Source: JAJTFW01 sp046049215
GTDB taxonomy: Bacteria > Bacteroidota > Bacteroidia > AKYH767-A > OLB10
DNA length: 13,168 nt
Reading direction: 5' to 3'
Assembly (NCBI GenBank): GCA_046049215.1
Contig: JBJOER010000264.1
Span: 1-13,168, forward strand
Of this stretch, positions 5,964-13,168 are shown piece by piece. The translations under genes and the position numbers were made by a program. Positions within the stretch are counted from its first letter, which is position 1. Each line of letters starts with the position of its first letter. The notes below the pieces were generated by a model, which worked only from the letters and a program-made list of their open reading frames with translations, was not told the DNA's origin and did no database searches.

Positions 5964-8192
5964 ATGCCCTGGAGGTTACTTATCCCTTTTCTGATTCTTT
6001 TTCTTCCATTGGTGAGCTTGGCACAGGCTAATTTAAACGTGCAGTTCAGGGGGCAGCTGACTTATGGTTCATCTGTGGATCTGGCCAATGTATGGGGGTA
6101 TGTTGATTCTCTCGGTAACGAGTATGCATTGGTTGGTACTCAAACCGGATTGAGTATTGTAGATGTGACGAATCCGAATAACCCCGTTCAACGCTTTTTT
6201 ATTGCGGGTACCAATTCCTACTGGCGTGAAGTTCAGACGTGGGGCAAGTACGCCTATGTGGCCACTGAAGGCTGCTGCCTTGGACTTCAAATCATCAATT
6301 TGTCAAATCTTCCCGGTTCGGTCACTTCCAAGTATTGGACAGGTACAGGTGCAGTGGCAGGCCAGGTGGGTAGGATCCATACGGTGCATGTCAAGAACGG
6401 GTTCGCGTACCTGAACGGGTCCACGTTGTTTGGAGGCGCCACCATGATCGTCTCACTGGCAGACCCCTGGAATCCGGTTTATGTGTCAAATACCCAGCTC
6501 GGTTTCAGTGGTAATTTGCGGTATGTGCATGATTGCTTCCTGCGGAACGATACGTTGTGGACCGCGCACATCTACGGAGGATTCTTCGCGGCTATAAACG
6601 TGACCAACAAATCCAATCCGGTCTTGTTGGCCACACAAAACACACCTTCGAATTTCACCCACAACACCTGGTTGTCCGATCAGGGGAGAAGGGTGTTGTT
6701 CACAACCGATGAGGTCAGCGGTTCATATCTGGCAGCATACGATGTGACTTCCGTTGGTAACATTACCCTGATGGATCGGCTACAGGGGGCGCCCGGAAGC
6801 GGTTCGATCATTCACAATACCTACATCCAGAATAATTTTGCGGTGAATTCCTACTATAAGGATGGTATCACCATCGTAGATGTCGCCCGGCCGGATAACC
6901 TGATCACGGTTGGAAGATACGATACCTACACACAAGGCAGCGGTAATGGATTCAACGGAGCCTGGGGTGTATATCCTTTTTTACCATCCGGAAATATCTT
7001 GGTGTCGGATATCGATAACGGCTTGTTCGTATTGACTCCGACGTATGTGCGGGCCTGTTATCTTGAAGGGGTTATTCGTGACTCCTGTTCCGGATTGCCA
7101 ATTTCAGGTGTACAGGTGCAAATTGTAGGCGGTACCCATACGGTGGAGCAGTCGAAGATCACCGGTGAGTACAAGACAGGAACGGCGGTTTCAGGCACCT
7201 TCAATGTTGTTTTTTCGAAGGCCGGCTACCAGACTGTGACAATGAACCAAGTCGTCTTATCAAACGGGATACTAACCATGCTTGATGTTTTCATGTTGCC
7301 GGTCGGGGCGGTAGCTATCACTTCGACCTCCGTTTCGGATGTGTCGTGCAACGGTTTGAACGATGGAGCTGTCGATTTGAATGTAACGGGGTCGAGTCCG
7401 CCTTTTCAGTACCAATGGTCGGGTGGACAGGTATCTGAAGATATTTCCGGCTTAGCAGCAGGTACATATCTAGCTACCGTGGTGGATGCGATCGGATGTT
7501 CCTCGGAGGTTTCTGTCTTCGTCACTGAGCCGACTCCATTGGATGTTCAAACTGCACTTGAGTTTTCCTCCTGCAGCACGGCTTCCGATGGTGTTATTTC
7601 CTGGGTGATGACCGGAGGAACCGCTCCCTACACTCTTCAGGTTTTTAATGGAGCCTCCGTTCAGAGCAGCAGCATGTCACGCGCTATCGGACATGCAAAT
7701 ACATCTGCGATCCTTACTGCAACTGATACGATTGAAGTGGATAGTCTTTCTCCCGGTTCCTATTCCTGGGTTGTCACCGATGCCAATGGCTGCGACTTCA
7801 ATGGCGTGTCAGTCTTGTCCCACCCTGTAAATCCCTGCCAGGTAATTGTGTCGGTTCGTTTGTTTGTCGAGGGTTTTTACAATGGGTCGGGATCAATGCG
7901 TTCTGTGCCGGGTTTGCCGGCGTCCTTCACCGATACGCTGTTGTTACAGGTCAGGTCGTCTGCTTATCCTTATTCATTGATGTATGAAGCGTCCGGCTTG
8001 GTCGATACTGCGGGTTGGGCATCGTTCACTTTCCCCTCTTCACTTTGGCAACAGAGTGTTTATCTGGTGTTGCGTCATCGGAACGCCTTGGAAACATGGA
8101 GCAAAGATCCGGTTTTCATTCCTTCAGGAGTCAAAAACTACATATGGACCGAAAATATTTACCCATCCTCGCCTTATTTTAGAAAAAAATAG
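5964..8192 (+). CDS. Secreted LVIVD / choice-of-anchor-B-like protein with SprB-type repeats
   Basis: A 742-residue exported protein. The frame opens at 5889, overlapping the desulfurase, but a typical signal peptide (MPWRLLIPFLILFLPLVSLA, cleavage near Gln21) begins at 5964, so that start is chosen. Residues about 25-360 form an LVIVD-rich region (GLSIVDVTNPNNP, GLQIINLSNL, GITIVDVARPDN) like the choice-of-anchor-B family, probably a beta-propeller. Residues about 366-446 resemble a carboxypeptidase-regulatory-like domain (LEGVIRDSCSGLPISGVQV). Residues about 455-525 form an SprB repeat (VSCNGLNDGAV, GTYLATVVDAIGC), with a more divergent one at about 533-620. Residues about 627-718 resemble a domain common in Bacteroidota surface proteins (LFVEGFYNGSGSM, VLRHRNALETWS), cut short. 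No type IX secretion C-terminal domain, lipobox or transmembrane anchor follows. A surface or adhesive role is inference. Confidence 0.85.
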   Translation: MPWRLLIPFLILFLPLVSLAQANLNVQFRGQLTYGSSVDLANVWGYVDSLGNEYALVGTQTGLSIVDVTNPNNPVQRFFIAGTNSYWREVQTWGKYAYVATEGCCLGLQIINLSNLPGSVTSKYWTGTGAVAGQVGRIHTVHVKNGFAYLNGSTLFGGATMIVSLADPWNPVYVSNTQLGFSGNLRYVHDCFLRNDTLWTAHIYGGFFAAINVTNKSNPVLLATQNTPSNFTHNTWLSDQGRRVLFTTDEVSGSYLAAYDVTSVGNITLMDRLQGAPGSGSIIHNTYIQNNFAVNSYYKDGITIVDVARPDNLITVGRYDTYTQGSGNGFNGAWGVYPFLPSGNILVSDIDNGLFVLTPTYVRACYLEGVIRDSCSGLPISGVQVQIVGGTHTVEQSKITGEYKTGTAVSGTFNVVFSKAGYQTVTMNQVVLSNGILTMLDVFMLPVGAVAITSTSVSDVSCNGLNDGAVDLNVTGSSPPFQYQWSGGQVSEDISGLAAGTYLATVVDAIGCSSEVSVFVTEPTPLDVQTALEFSSCSTASDGVISWVMTGGTAPYTLQVFNGASVQSSSMSRAIGHANTSAILTATDTIEVDSLSPGSYSWVVTDANGCDFNGVSVLSHPVNPCQVIVSVRLFVEGFYNGSGSMRSVPGLPASFTDTLLLQVRSSAYPYSLMYEASGLVDTAGWASFTFPSSLWQQSVYLVLRHRNALETWSKDPVFIPSGVKNYIWTENIYPSSPYFRKK

Positions 8193-8198
8193 GCGAGG
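8167..8198. terminator. Hairpin between convergent genes, probable bidirectional terminator
   Basis: CCTCGCCT (8167-8174) pairs perfectly with AGGCGAGG (8191-8198). After a one-base bulge the stem continues with ATTTT (8176-8180) and AAAAT (8186-8190) around a 5-nt loop, giving 13 paired bases. It sits at the meeting point of two convergent genes and includes the stop codon of the plus-strand gene. There is no T-tract beyond the stem on either strand, so termination is inferred from position and stem strength. Confidence 0.6.
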
Positions 8199-8224
8199 AG
8201 GTTTGAATGAATCTTAGATCGTTT

Positions 8225-8701
8225 TCACTTCAGGTTTCGAATGATTTTGGCTGGTGTTCCACCTGCCAGCAGATCGGAGCCGATTGACCGGTTGACAATG
8301 CTTCCTGCCGCTATCACAGTCATCATTCCAATAGTGACGTTGGGCAGGATGATGACGCCGGCGCCTATCCATGCATCTTCTTCGATGGTGATGCTGCCCT
8401 TGACATGCGGGAACGCTGATCCAAGACGCGAATGGTTGCAATGGGAGGCAAGCACGAGTGTGACGCGAGGGCCGATCGAAACCCGGTCATGAATCCTGAG
8501 TTCACAAGAGTTGTCCGAGTTCATGGTCGATAGCATCAGACCCGGGCCGATGTAAACCTTTTTTCCGATGGAGAAACCACATGCACGGAGTGCGTTCACC
8601 CGAATGCGGTTCAAGGGGAATGAATACGCTATACGAAGCATACACCAGATCCATATTCTTCCGGCCAGGCTTCGTTTAGTGCTTTTCTTTTGTTCCCTCA
8701 T
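8225..8701 (-). CDS. Left-handed beta-helix (hexapeptide-repeat) acyltransferase
   Basis: A 158-residue protein beginning MREQKK. The C-terminal two-thirds show hexapeptide-repeat turns (FSIGKKVYIGPG, HDRVSIGPRVTL, GSITIEEDAWIGAGVII, PNVTIGMMTVIAAGSIV) and the closing GGTPAKIIRN typical of serine O-acetyltransferase/NodL/WbbJ-like sugar acetyltransferases. His87 in VLASHCNH is the probable catalytic base. It would transfer an acetyl or similar group from CoA to a sugar in glycan assembly; the acceptor is not predictable. The N-terminal helix (RIWIWCMLRIAYSFPLNRIR) is amphipathic or membrane-proximal. The ATG at 8701 overlaps the upstream stop as ATGA, a classic coupling arrangement. A second in-frame ATG at 8710 would add three residues and is possible. 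It is the last gene of the minus-strand operon. Confidence 0.87.
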   Translation of the reverse strand: MREQKKSTKRSLAGRIWIWCMLRIAYSFPLNRIRVNALRACGFSIGKKVYIGPGLMLSTMNSDNSCELRIHDRVSIGPRVTLVLASHCNHSRLGSAFPHVKGSITIEEDAWIGAGVIILPNVTIGMMTVIAAGSIVNRSIGSDLLAGGTPAKIIRNLK

Positions 8702-9714
8702 CGGATCCATTGTTTCATGCGAATACCAAATGTCCCGATTTTCATCAAAACAGGGTGATGTACTTTCTCAAAGCGACCGTATTCCACGGTCTCGCCTCCG
8801 AACCGTTCCTTGAACTCCCTGACACCGTAGGCGCTGTCGGGTGAGCCTGCTCCGAGGAAATCGAAGTGGTCCAGCCCGGCGTTCGCTGCATGGCGGATGG
8901 CCGCCCATGTAGCCAAAACACTCGGATAGATTTCCCGGTATTCGTCATCCAGTCCGGCGATATACCATTCGTAAATGGCTTTGCCGGGCATTACTGCACA
9001 CAGGATGCCGCCGATGACTTCGTTTTGAATCTTAACAAGGAAGAGTTTGCCGTATCCATTGGGAATGATCGTCTCACGAAATGCCTTGAAAAAGCTGGTC
9101 GGAGGCAAGGGTTTCCCGACCTTGTTTTTATACAGCCGGCTGAGAATGGAGTGATAGGCAAGAAATTCCTGTTCGGTGACCGCCTCTGCGATACTTGCTT
9201 TTTCAAGTCCCTTTCTGATCTGTCTTGCCCTGCTTTTACTCATCGCTGTCAAAAGCTCGCTTTCGTTTCGTCCTTTTGTGCTGACGATCGAATTAAGATG
9301 CGACTTGTACCGGTAACCGATGGCTTCGAACGGTGTCTTCGTTTCCGATTGGCTACTCAAATTCCGGATTTGTGAATAGATGGCTTTATGGCGTAATCTG
9401 ATGTCGTAAGCTTTCAATAATTCAAGGCTGTCATCCGGGCTTTCGGTCAAGGGGGCGCCCCAGGCGATGCTTCTTCTGGTCAGGGTTCTGTAAATCGTGT
9501 TTTCCTGTTGCAAGACGCTTACGAAAACCCCCTTGATTCGCCTCGTGTTTTCATCAATGAGACCTACAACCAGCGGTTCGTACCCACCAGTTTCTGCGAA
9601 CAATCGATAGGCCTGAGGTGTTTGGAAAAAGCAACCGTCAGCATGTTGAAGTACATACTCCTCCCATCCCGCATGAAGCAGTTGAATCGGATCGTCGAGG
9701 AGGAGATGTGGCAT
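8698..9714 (-). CDS. FemAB-like GNAT-fold acyltransferase
   Basis: A 338-residue cytosolic protein with features of the FemAB/BioF2-like double-GNAT family: FFQTPQAYRLFAETGGYEPL near the N-terminus (29-48), a basic central segment (SKSRARQIRKGLEKA, 159-173), LVKIQNEVIGGILCAVMPGKAIYEWYIAG (226-254), and the C-terminal FDFLGAG (284-290) and GVREFKERFGG (297-307). Family members transfer amino acids from aminoacyl-tRNA to cell-wall precursors, or acyl groups to sugars, and similar genes occur in exopolysaccharide clusters. In this context, acylation or aminoacylation of a glycan is the likely job, but substrate and donor are unknown. It starts 10 nt after the upstream deacetylase-like gene and overlaps the next gene by 4 nt, so it is surely co-transcribed. 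No Shine-Dalgarno is evident. Confidence 0.82.
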   Translation of the reverse strand: MPHLLLDDPIQLLHAGWEEYVLQHADGCFFQTPQAYRLFAETGGYEPLVVGLIDENTRRIKGVFVSVLQQENTIYRTLTRRSIAWGAPLTESPDDSLELLKAYDIRLRHKAIYSQIRNLSSQSETKTPFEAIGYRYKSHLNSIVSTKGRNESELLTAMSKSRARQIRKGLEKASIAEAVTEQEFLAYHSILSRLYKNKVGKPLPPTSFFKAFRETIIPNGYGKLFLVKIQNEVIGGILCAVMPGKAIYEWYIAGLDDEYREIYPSVLATWAAIRHAANAGLDHFDFLGAGSPDSAYGVREFKERFGGETVEYGRFEKVHHPVLMKIGTFGIRMKQWIR

Positions 9715-9724
9715 GGTTGATAGT

Positions 9725-10504
9725 TTAGTCCGTCATCGGTGGAGTAATGTATAAGTACTTCTTGATGGCATTTTTGATGTTCTGAAGCACAAATTCGCTC
9801 ATCCAGGGTGCCAGGTTGTTGTCCCATCGTTGAGGATGTGTCGTCATCATGATCACATAGGGCGTTTTTCCTGAATCGAATGCTTCAAGGACTTGTTGTG
9901 TTGTCCGGAAATTATACTGCGATTGGAAGCTGTTTTTGATCTTGTCGCGTACACTGACCGCGCTTCCATTCCATCGTCGACCTGTATCGGTTAGATAAAG
10001 TGTGTGGCTGAAGTCTATGTCGAAGTAGGGCTCAGCAATAACACCGAAATCCCGATAATTATAGTTTCTCCAAATTAACCGGTTGTCCCAAACCGAAGCA
10101 GGGCTGCCATGCATGCAAATGGTTTTGACCGGATAAAACTTACGGAAATACTGGAGATGTTTAGCGAACAAATCAATCGCCTTGTCGAATTCGCCATTTG
10201 CCAGTGAAAGGTCTTCGTAGTGGTAGCCGATCTCGTGTCCCAGCGATGCAATCTTTTCGATCACTTCCGGGTCATTGCTTTCTTCAACAATTCTGAAATA
10301 GTAAGTGGATCGAATACCGGCGTCGTATTCAATTCGGGCTTTTTCCAGGCTTTGCTTAGGCTTATTGTCGACATCGTGGCGCAGGATCACGACCTTTTCG
10401 GGCCGGTTTCCTTCTATAAAGTCAACGAACGGGAGAATGGTGTATCCGTTTCGCCGGATGACCTTCAGTAAAAGTTCGTATTTGTTCAATGTGAAATCAC
10501 GCAT
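9725..10504 (-). CDS. Polysaccharide-deacetylase-like protein (divergent NodB-type)
   Basis: A 259-residue protein with the outline of a carbohydrate esterase 4 / NodB barrel. LRHDVDNKP (41-49) stands where the TFDDG motif normally lies. GHEIGYHYEDL (89-99) stands for the HxxxH metal motif. MHGSP (131-135) and TTHPQRW (221-227) supply further histidines. In classical deacetylases a second metal His lies four residues after the first; here the corresponding position after His95 is Leu99. The metal site is therefore altered, or belongs to the less-studied WbmS-like branch seen in capsule and O-antigen loci. No signal peptide is seen, so it would act in the cytoplasm, perhaps on a nucleotide- or lipid-linked sugar. 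It overlaps the upstream DUF354 gene by 8 nt. Catalytic activity is uncertain. Confidence 0.8.
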   Translation of the reverse strand: MRDFTLNKYELLLKVIRRNGYTILPFVDFIEGNRPEKVVILRHDVDNKPKQSLEKARIEYDAGIRSTYYFRIVEESNDPEVIEKIASLGHEIGYHYEDLSLANGEFDKAIDLFAKHLQYFRKFYPVKTICMHGSPASVWDNRLIWRNYNYRDFGVIAEPYFDIDFSHTLYLTDTGRRWNGSAVSVRDKIKNSFQSQYNFRTTQQVLEAFDSGKTPYVIMMTTHPQRWDNNLAPWMSEFVLQNIKNAIKKYLYITPPMTD

Positions 10505-11609
10505 GAGTGCCTGAAGTGATGTGGATGGTGTGGTCGCGCTTATCTTTTGAGTGTACTGCGGTGATGGGTTCTGTCAATAATTTGACGAAATAAACAGTGG
10601 GGTCAATGCTATTTCTAAGCAACTCTTGGCGACGCAATCCGAATTTTGTTTTGGTATTGGAATCTTCGGCAAGTTCTGACACTTTATCGAGAAATGCCGA
10701 TTGTTGGTTGGGTTTGTATCCGAAGCACAGTCCGTAGGTTTCCTCAAGTTCCTTCAAGTATCCCAGTTTGCCTACAAAATCATTGATTCGGATGGCAGGT
10801 GTGCCGAGTACTGCAGCTTCTGCGGTCATGGTCTGGCTATCGCCGATGACCAAGTCGCATTGTGCGAGGATATCCTGCATCAATTCTGCAGGACAATGAA
10901 TACGGTAGTGGTCAAGATCATCAGGTAGCTTTCGTTCACTGGTGATGAATATGCGCCCGTAGGGCAGAAGTCGGTTAATGACTTTTCTGGCGAGTTGATC
11001 ATTCAGTCCTTGCACCCCTTGGTCATGCCAGGCGCTAAGTCCTGAGAAACGCAGAAGGAAATGTTTTTGTCCCTGGCTGAAAAGGTGTTCTGTTTTTTGG
11101 AGGTTCGGTTTGAAGTAAGTCGGACTCAGGTAAGCGAGTTCATGGTTGCCGCTATACTTGATGGTCTTGGGATGCGCGTTCCACTTTCCGGCTGAACAAG
11201 ATTGAGGACAAACTTGTAGGTCGAGGAAAGGTACCAGTAGTCGGGAGTACCAGGGAAATAACTCCAGGTCGTCTTCGAAGAAGCTAACGGTTCGGATTCG
11301 CAGTAGTTTGGCAATGGGTGCGAATTCAGCAGAGGTGGAAACGAATATGTCAGGTTTCCATTGTCGTGCTATTCTAAAGTGTGCTCGGTTTCGCCCTATA
11401 AACGCGAGGAGTGTGCCTAGTCGTCCGGGCTTTTTTTCTTTTGGACTGATGTTGATGTAATCGGTTTTACTCTCATCCAATAGCTGCTGAAGTACATCTT
11501 TCGACTTGATGGTGATTTTTACATCGTGCCCGATGGCTTTTAATGACCGGATGGTGTTTTTGAAAAGATGAAAGTGAGCCGGATGAGCAAGGTAAAAGAG
11601 GAATCTCAT
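10497..11609 (-). CDS. DUF354 family protein (GT-B / UDP-GlcNAc 2-epimerase-like fold)
   Basis: A 370-residue protein. It has the DUF354 opening (MRFLFYLAHPAHFHLFKNTI) with a histidine-rich first loop, the central SFFEDDLELFPW (109-120), YSGNHELAYLSP (152-163), and a C-terminal nucleotide-binding-like segment GDSQTMTAEAAVLGTPAIR (256-274). The last resembles the UDP-binding part of UDP-GlcNAc 2-epimerases and GT-B glycosyltransferases. DUF354 proteins have no settled biochemical role that I can assign; they occur in polysaccharide loci of bacteria and archaea. A sugar-nucleotide epimerase/hydrolase or a glycosyltransferase is plausible. It shares a 4-nt ATGA overlap with the toroid gene upstream and an 8-nt overlap with the deacetylase-like gene downstream, which implies tight translational coupling. 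Confidence 0.82.
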   Translation of the reverse strand: MRFLFYLAHPAHFHLFKNTIRSLKAIGHDVKITIKSKDVLQQLLDESKTDYINISPKEKKPGRLGTLLAFIGRNRAHFRIARQWKPDIFVSTSAEFAPIAKLLRIRTVSFFEDDLELFPWYSRLLVPFLDLQVCPQSCSAGKWNAHPKTIKYSGNHELAYLSPTYFKPNLQKTEHLFSQGQKHFLLRFSGLSAWHDQGVQGLNDQLARKVINRLLPYGRIFITSERKLPDDLDHYRIHCPAELMQDILAQCDLVIGDSQTMTAEAAVLGTPAIRINDFVGKLGYLKELEETYGLCFGYKPNQQSAFLDKVSELAEDSNTKTKFGLRRQELLRNSIDPTVYFVKLLTEPITAVHSKDKRDHTIHITSGTHA

Positions 11610-12775
11610 GGCATGTCCTCCTTTTTTTTATCAGTTGCGAGAAGCGCGGAAAGCCCAGCAAGCATCCAGGCGTTGGACCATCGCATGAAATTCGTAGCGT
11701 TGGTGACGCAATTGTTTTTTCTATAATGAAAATGACCTTTTTTGTCCTGCATATTCAGTATCATCCAACCCGCCACCTGTTTCGCTTTGTCGAATTTTCC
11801 GAACCGTGAAAGCGTCAGCAATGTTTGACCTCCTGCAGTACAGTCAGCTTGCCCCGCCCGGTTGCTGTAAAAATTTGGTCGACCGTTGCTGCCGATGAAG
11901 TGTGTTTGATAGAATGATAACCCTCTTTCCAAGCTGGGTTTTGGGAGTTCGTCTCCGGAATGTCTAACGTATTCGTCGATGCAGTCCAGTATGTATCCCG
12001 AGTGGTAATTGTCTGTCCAAGTGCCTTGTTTTCTGAAAGAATAAGGCCAAGACCCGTCAGAGCGTTGCGTAGCGAGTACTGGTTTTAATGCTGCTTTGGC
12101 CAGGTCGAGATAACCCTTTTCTCGCTTAAGGGTGTGTCCTTGCGAAAGCAGACGAACCGCTTTCATGCTGGCGTTCAGTACGGCCTCTTGGTCGAAAGGA
12201 GAGTAAGAAAAAACGAATCCTCCGGTTTTCACTACTGTTCTGAATAGTGAATTGGTGACGAAGTCGCAGGACTCACAAACCAGCTCTGCCGATTGTTCGC
12301 ATCCTGTCTCCTCCCAGAAGAGAAACAAAGCGTTAGCGATGATTCCCGTAGCCACGACCGTTGGTCCGTAAGCCGGGATTTCTGCATGTTTCGAGGCCCA
12401 GGGGAAATCGTAACCCCAACAGGTAAAAGCGTAACCGGGTGAACGCATGGCGATCAGGCGCTGGACAAGTGCTCGGGTAGGCGCGAAATCGTCGAGCAGT
12501 CCGGCTCTCTTCAGGTGGACATGGGATTGGATAACCAGTCCTAGTGTAACAGGGTTTTCACCTTTGGAAATGCCAAGCAAAGAACGAAGGTTCAGCGGAC
12601 TTCTTTTGATGGCTTGTTGTGCCAGGAATCTAACGGTATGATTCGAACACAGTATGGGCAAACGAAAGACGGGGGATTGAAGACCGTCATAAGGGTCGAA
12701 TCCTTTGTAGTCATCCTGCTCCATGCTTGATTTTAGACGCAGGACCGATTCGGTTATCTGCGCATTTTCAAGCAT
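11606..12775 (-). CDS. Alpha/alpha-toroid protein of unknown function in a polysaccharide operon
   Basis: A 389-residue soluble protein with no signal peptide. After a short N-terminal segment come GFDPYDGL (25-32) and a helical body with recurring aromatic/glycine turns: CWGYDFPW (119-126), GGFVFSYSPFDQEAVLNAS (185-203), QRSDGSWPYS (237-246), DNYHSGYILDCI (255-266), GWMILNMQDKKGHFHYR (336-352) and FMRWSNAWML (363-372). The QxxDGSW-type repeats and helix-turn rhythm suggest an alpha/alpha toroid like terpene cyclases, prenyltransferases or polysaccharide lyases/glycosidases. Relatives in databases sometimes carry the label delta-aminolevulinic acid dehydratase, which does not fit: no TIM-barrel lysine or zinc motif is seen. 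The substrate is unknown; an enzyme acting on a glycan or lipid-linked precursor is an inference from the neighbours. It overlaps both flanking genes (8 nt and 4 nt). A later ATG (Met18) is a possible start. Confidence 0.75.
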   Translation of the reverse strand: MLENAQITESVLRLKSSMEQDDYKGFDPYDGLQSPVFRLPILCSNHTVRFLAQQAIKRSPLNLRSLLGISKGENPVTLGLVIQSHVHLKRAGLLDDFAPTRALVQRLIAMRSPGYAFTCWGYDFPWASKHAEIPAYGPTVVATGIIANALFLFWEETGCEQSAELVCESCDFVTNSLFRTVVKTGGFVFSYSPFDQEAVLNASMKAVRLLSQGHTLKREKGYLDLAKAALKPVLATQRSDGSWPYSFRKQGTWTDNYHSGYILDCIDEYVRHSGDELPKPSLERGLSFYQTHFIGSNGRPNFYSNRAGQADCTAGGQTLLTLSRFGKFDKAKQVAGWMILNMQDKKGHFHYRKNNCVTNATNFMRWSNAWMLAGLSALLATDKKKEDMP

Positions 12776-13168
12776 GGTGGATCAGGGAGATGGCGTCGCC
12801 CGTGGTATGGAGCGATTCATTGGCAAGAATCGTAGCCAATGTGCTATTGTATATTTCGTCAAAAGGGATGGGACTCGGTTCGCCCGCGTTCAGGCTGTGG
12901 CTCCATGCCTTGAGCAAGCCACGGTGACCTTTGTCCTGCTTGCTTCGGTATCGGTGGTCTTTTCCTCCGGTGTTTAATCGGAGTTCCATGAAATCGTCGA
13001 TGATTCCGGTGACACCGCCATTGAATACTTCTAAACGCTCTTTGCCGATAGAGGGATTGCCATTGCTGAAATACGAAATAACCGCAATGCTACCGTTGTT
13101 GAAAGTCATTTGGATAGAGAAAGTGTCATGAAGGCCGGCTTTGTCCTCCATGGCTTGGGCCGATACCT
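12768..13168 (-). CDS. Gfo/Idh/MocA-type oxidoreductase, C-terminal part (runs off right edge)
   Basis: The minus-strand frame is open from the right edge to a stop at 12770-12768, giving 132 visible residues; the apparent Met at 13151 is internal, since the codons before it are open to the edge. FSIQMTFNNGSIAVISYFSNGNPSIGKERLEVFNGG, VTGIIDDFMELRL, DKGHRGLLKAWSHSL, SPIPFDEI and ATILANESL match the C-terminal domain of Gfo/Idh/MocA dehydrogenases, especially the bi-domain type. In that type an N-terminal zinc-dependent alcohol dehydrogenase module is fused to a Gfo/Idh module, and the genes are common in polysaccharide loci. The NAD(P)-binding part is outside the window, so the bi-domain architecture is inferred. 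It probably oxidises a nucleotide sugar. The next gene starts 8 nt inside this one. Confidence 0.82.
   Translation of the reverse strand, partial: VSAQAMEDKAGLHDTFSIQMTFNNGSIAVISYFSNGNPSIGKERLEVFNGGVTGIIDDFMELRLNTGGKDHRYRSKQDKGHRGLLKAWSHSLNAGEPSPIPFDEIYNSTLATILANESLHTTGDAISLIHHA

Noticed and set aside
8866..9375. Long plus-strand frame opposite the FemAB-like gene
   Set aside because: Antisense shadow of a well-supported gene; no independent start signal or family motif.
13149..13151. Met codon at 13151 as the start of a small complete gene
   Set aside because: The frame stays open to the window edge, and the visible part is only the C-terminal domain of a much longer dehydrogenase.

Overview
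The window looks like chromosomal DNA of a member of the Bacteroidota. Three independent signs point there. Promoter-like elements of the TAnnTTTG (-7) class, which is the Bacteroidota sigma-factor consensus, lie immediately upstream of several genes. There is an exported LVIVD / choice-of-anchor-B protein carrying SprB-type repeats. The ribBA fusion and the tyrosine-catabolism genes also resemble those of this phylum. I cannot name a genus. No phage, transposase, tRNA, rRNA or CRISPR was seen.

Layout. (1) 1-460 (minus) is the N-terminal part of homogentisate 1,2-dioxygenase. It diverges from a fumarylacetoacetase at 560-1591 (plus). The two catalyse the ring-opening and final steps of the homogentisate route of tyrosine/phenylalanine breakdown. 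They share a 99-bp intergenic region with two opposed -7 elements and a perfect 8-bp inverted repeat. (2) 1592-2041 is a 450-bp gap with no convincing gene. It holds two related nested hairpins whose inner stems differ by compensatory changes, each followed by a similar C/A-rich tail. This is the strongest unexplained structure in the window. (3) 2042-5896 (plus) carries housekeeping genes: the bifunctional riboflavin enzyme RibBA, a phosphoglucosamine-mutase-type hexose phosphate mutase with its own promoter, and, 11 nt behind it, a class V cysteine desulfurase. (4) 5964-8192 (plus) encodes a secreted modular protein: signal peptide, LVIVD beta-propeller-like region, carboxypeptidase-regulatory-like domain, SprB-type repeats and a partial C-terminal domain. 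It has no recognisable type IX secretion C-terminal signal, and its stop codon lies inside a strong hairpin.

(5) 8225-13168 (minus) is one tightly packed operon-like run of six genes, four of whose junctions overlap by 4 or 8 nt. In transcription order: the C-terminal part of a Gfo/Idh/MocA-type sugar oxidoreductase (cut by the right edge), an alpha/alpha-toroid protein of unknown function, a DUF354 protein (sugar-nucleotide epimerase / GT-B-like fold), a divergent polysaccharide-deacetylase-like protein, a FemAB-like GNAT acyltransferase and a left-handed beta-helix acyltransferase. The set looks like the tailoring end of a surface polysaccharide or exopolysaccharide locus. Nucleotide-sugar oxidation and epimerisation, deacetylation and (amino)acylation would modify a glycan whose glycosyltransferases and export genes probably lie beyond the right edge.
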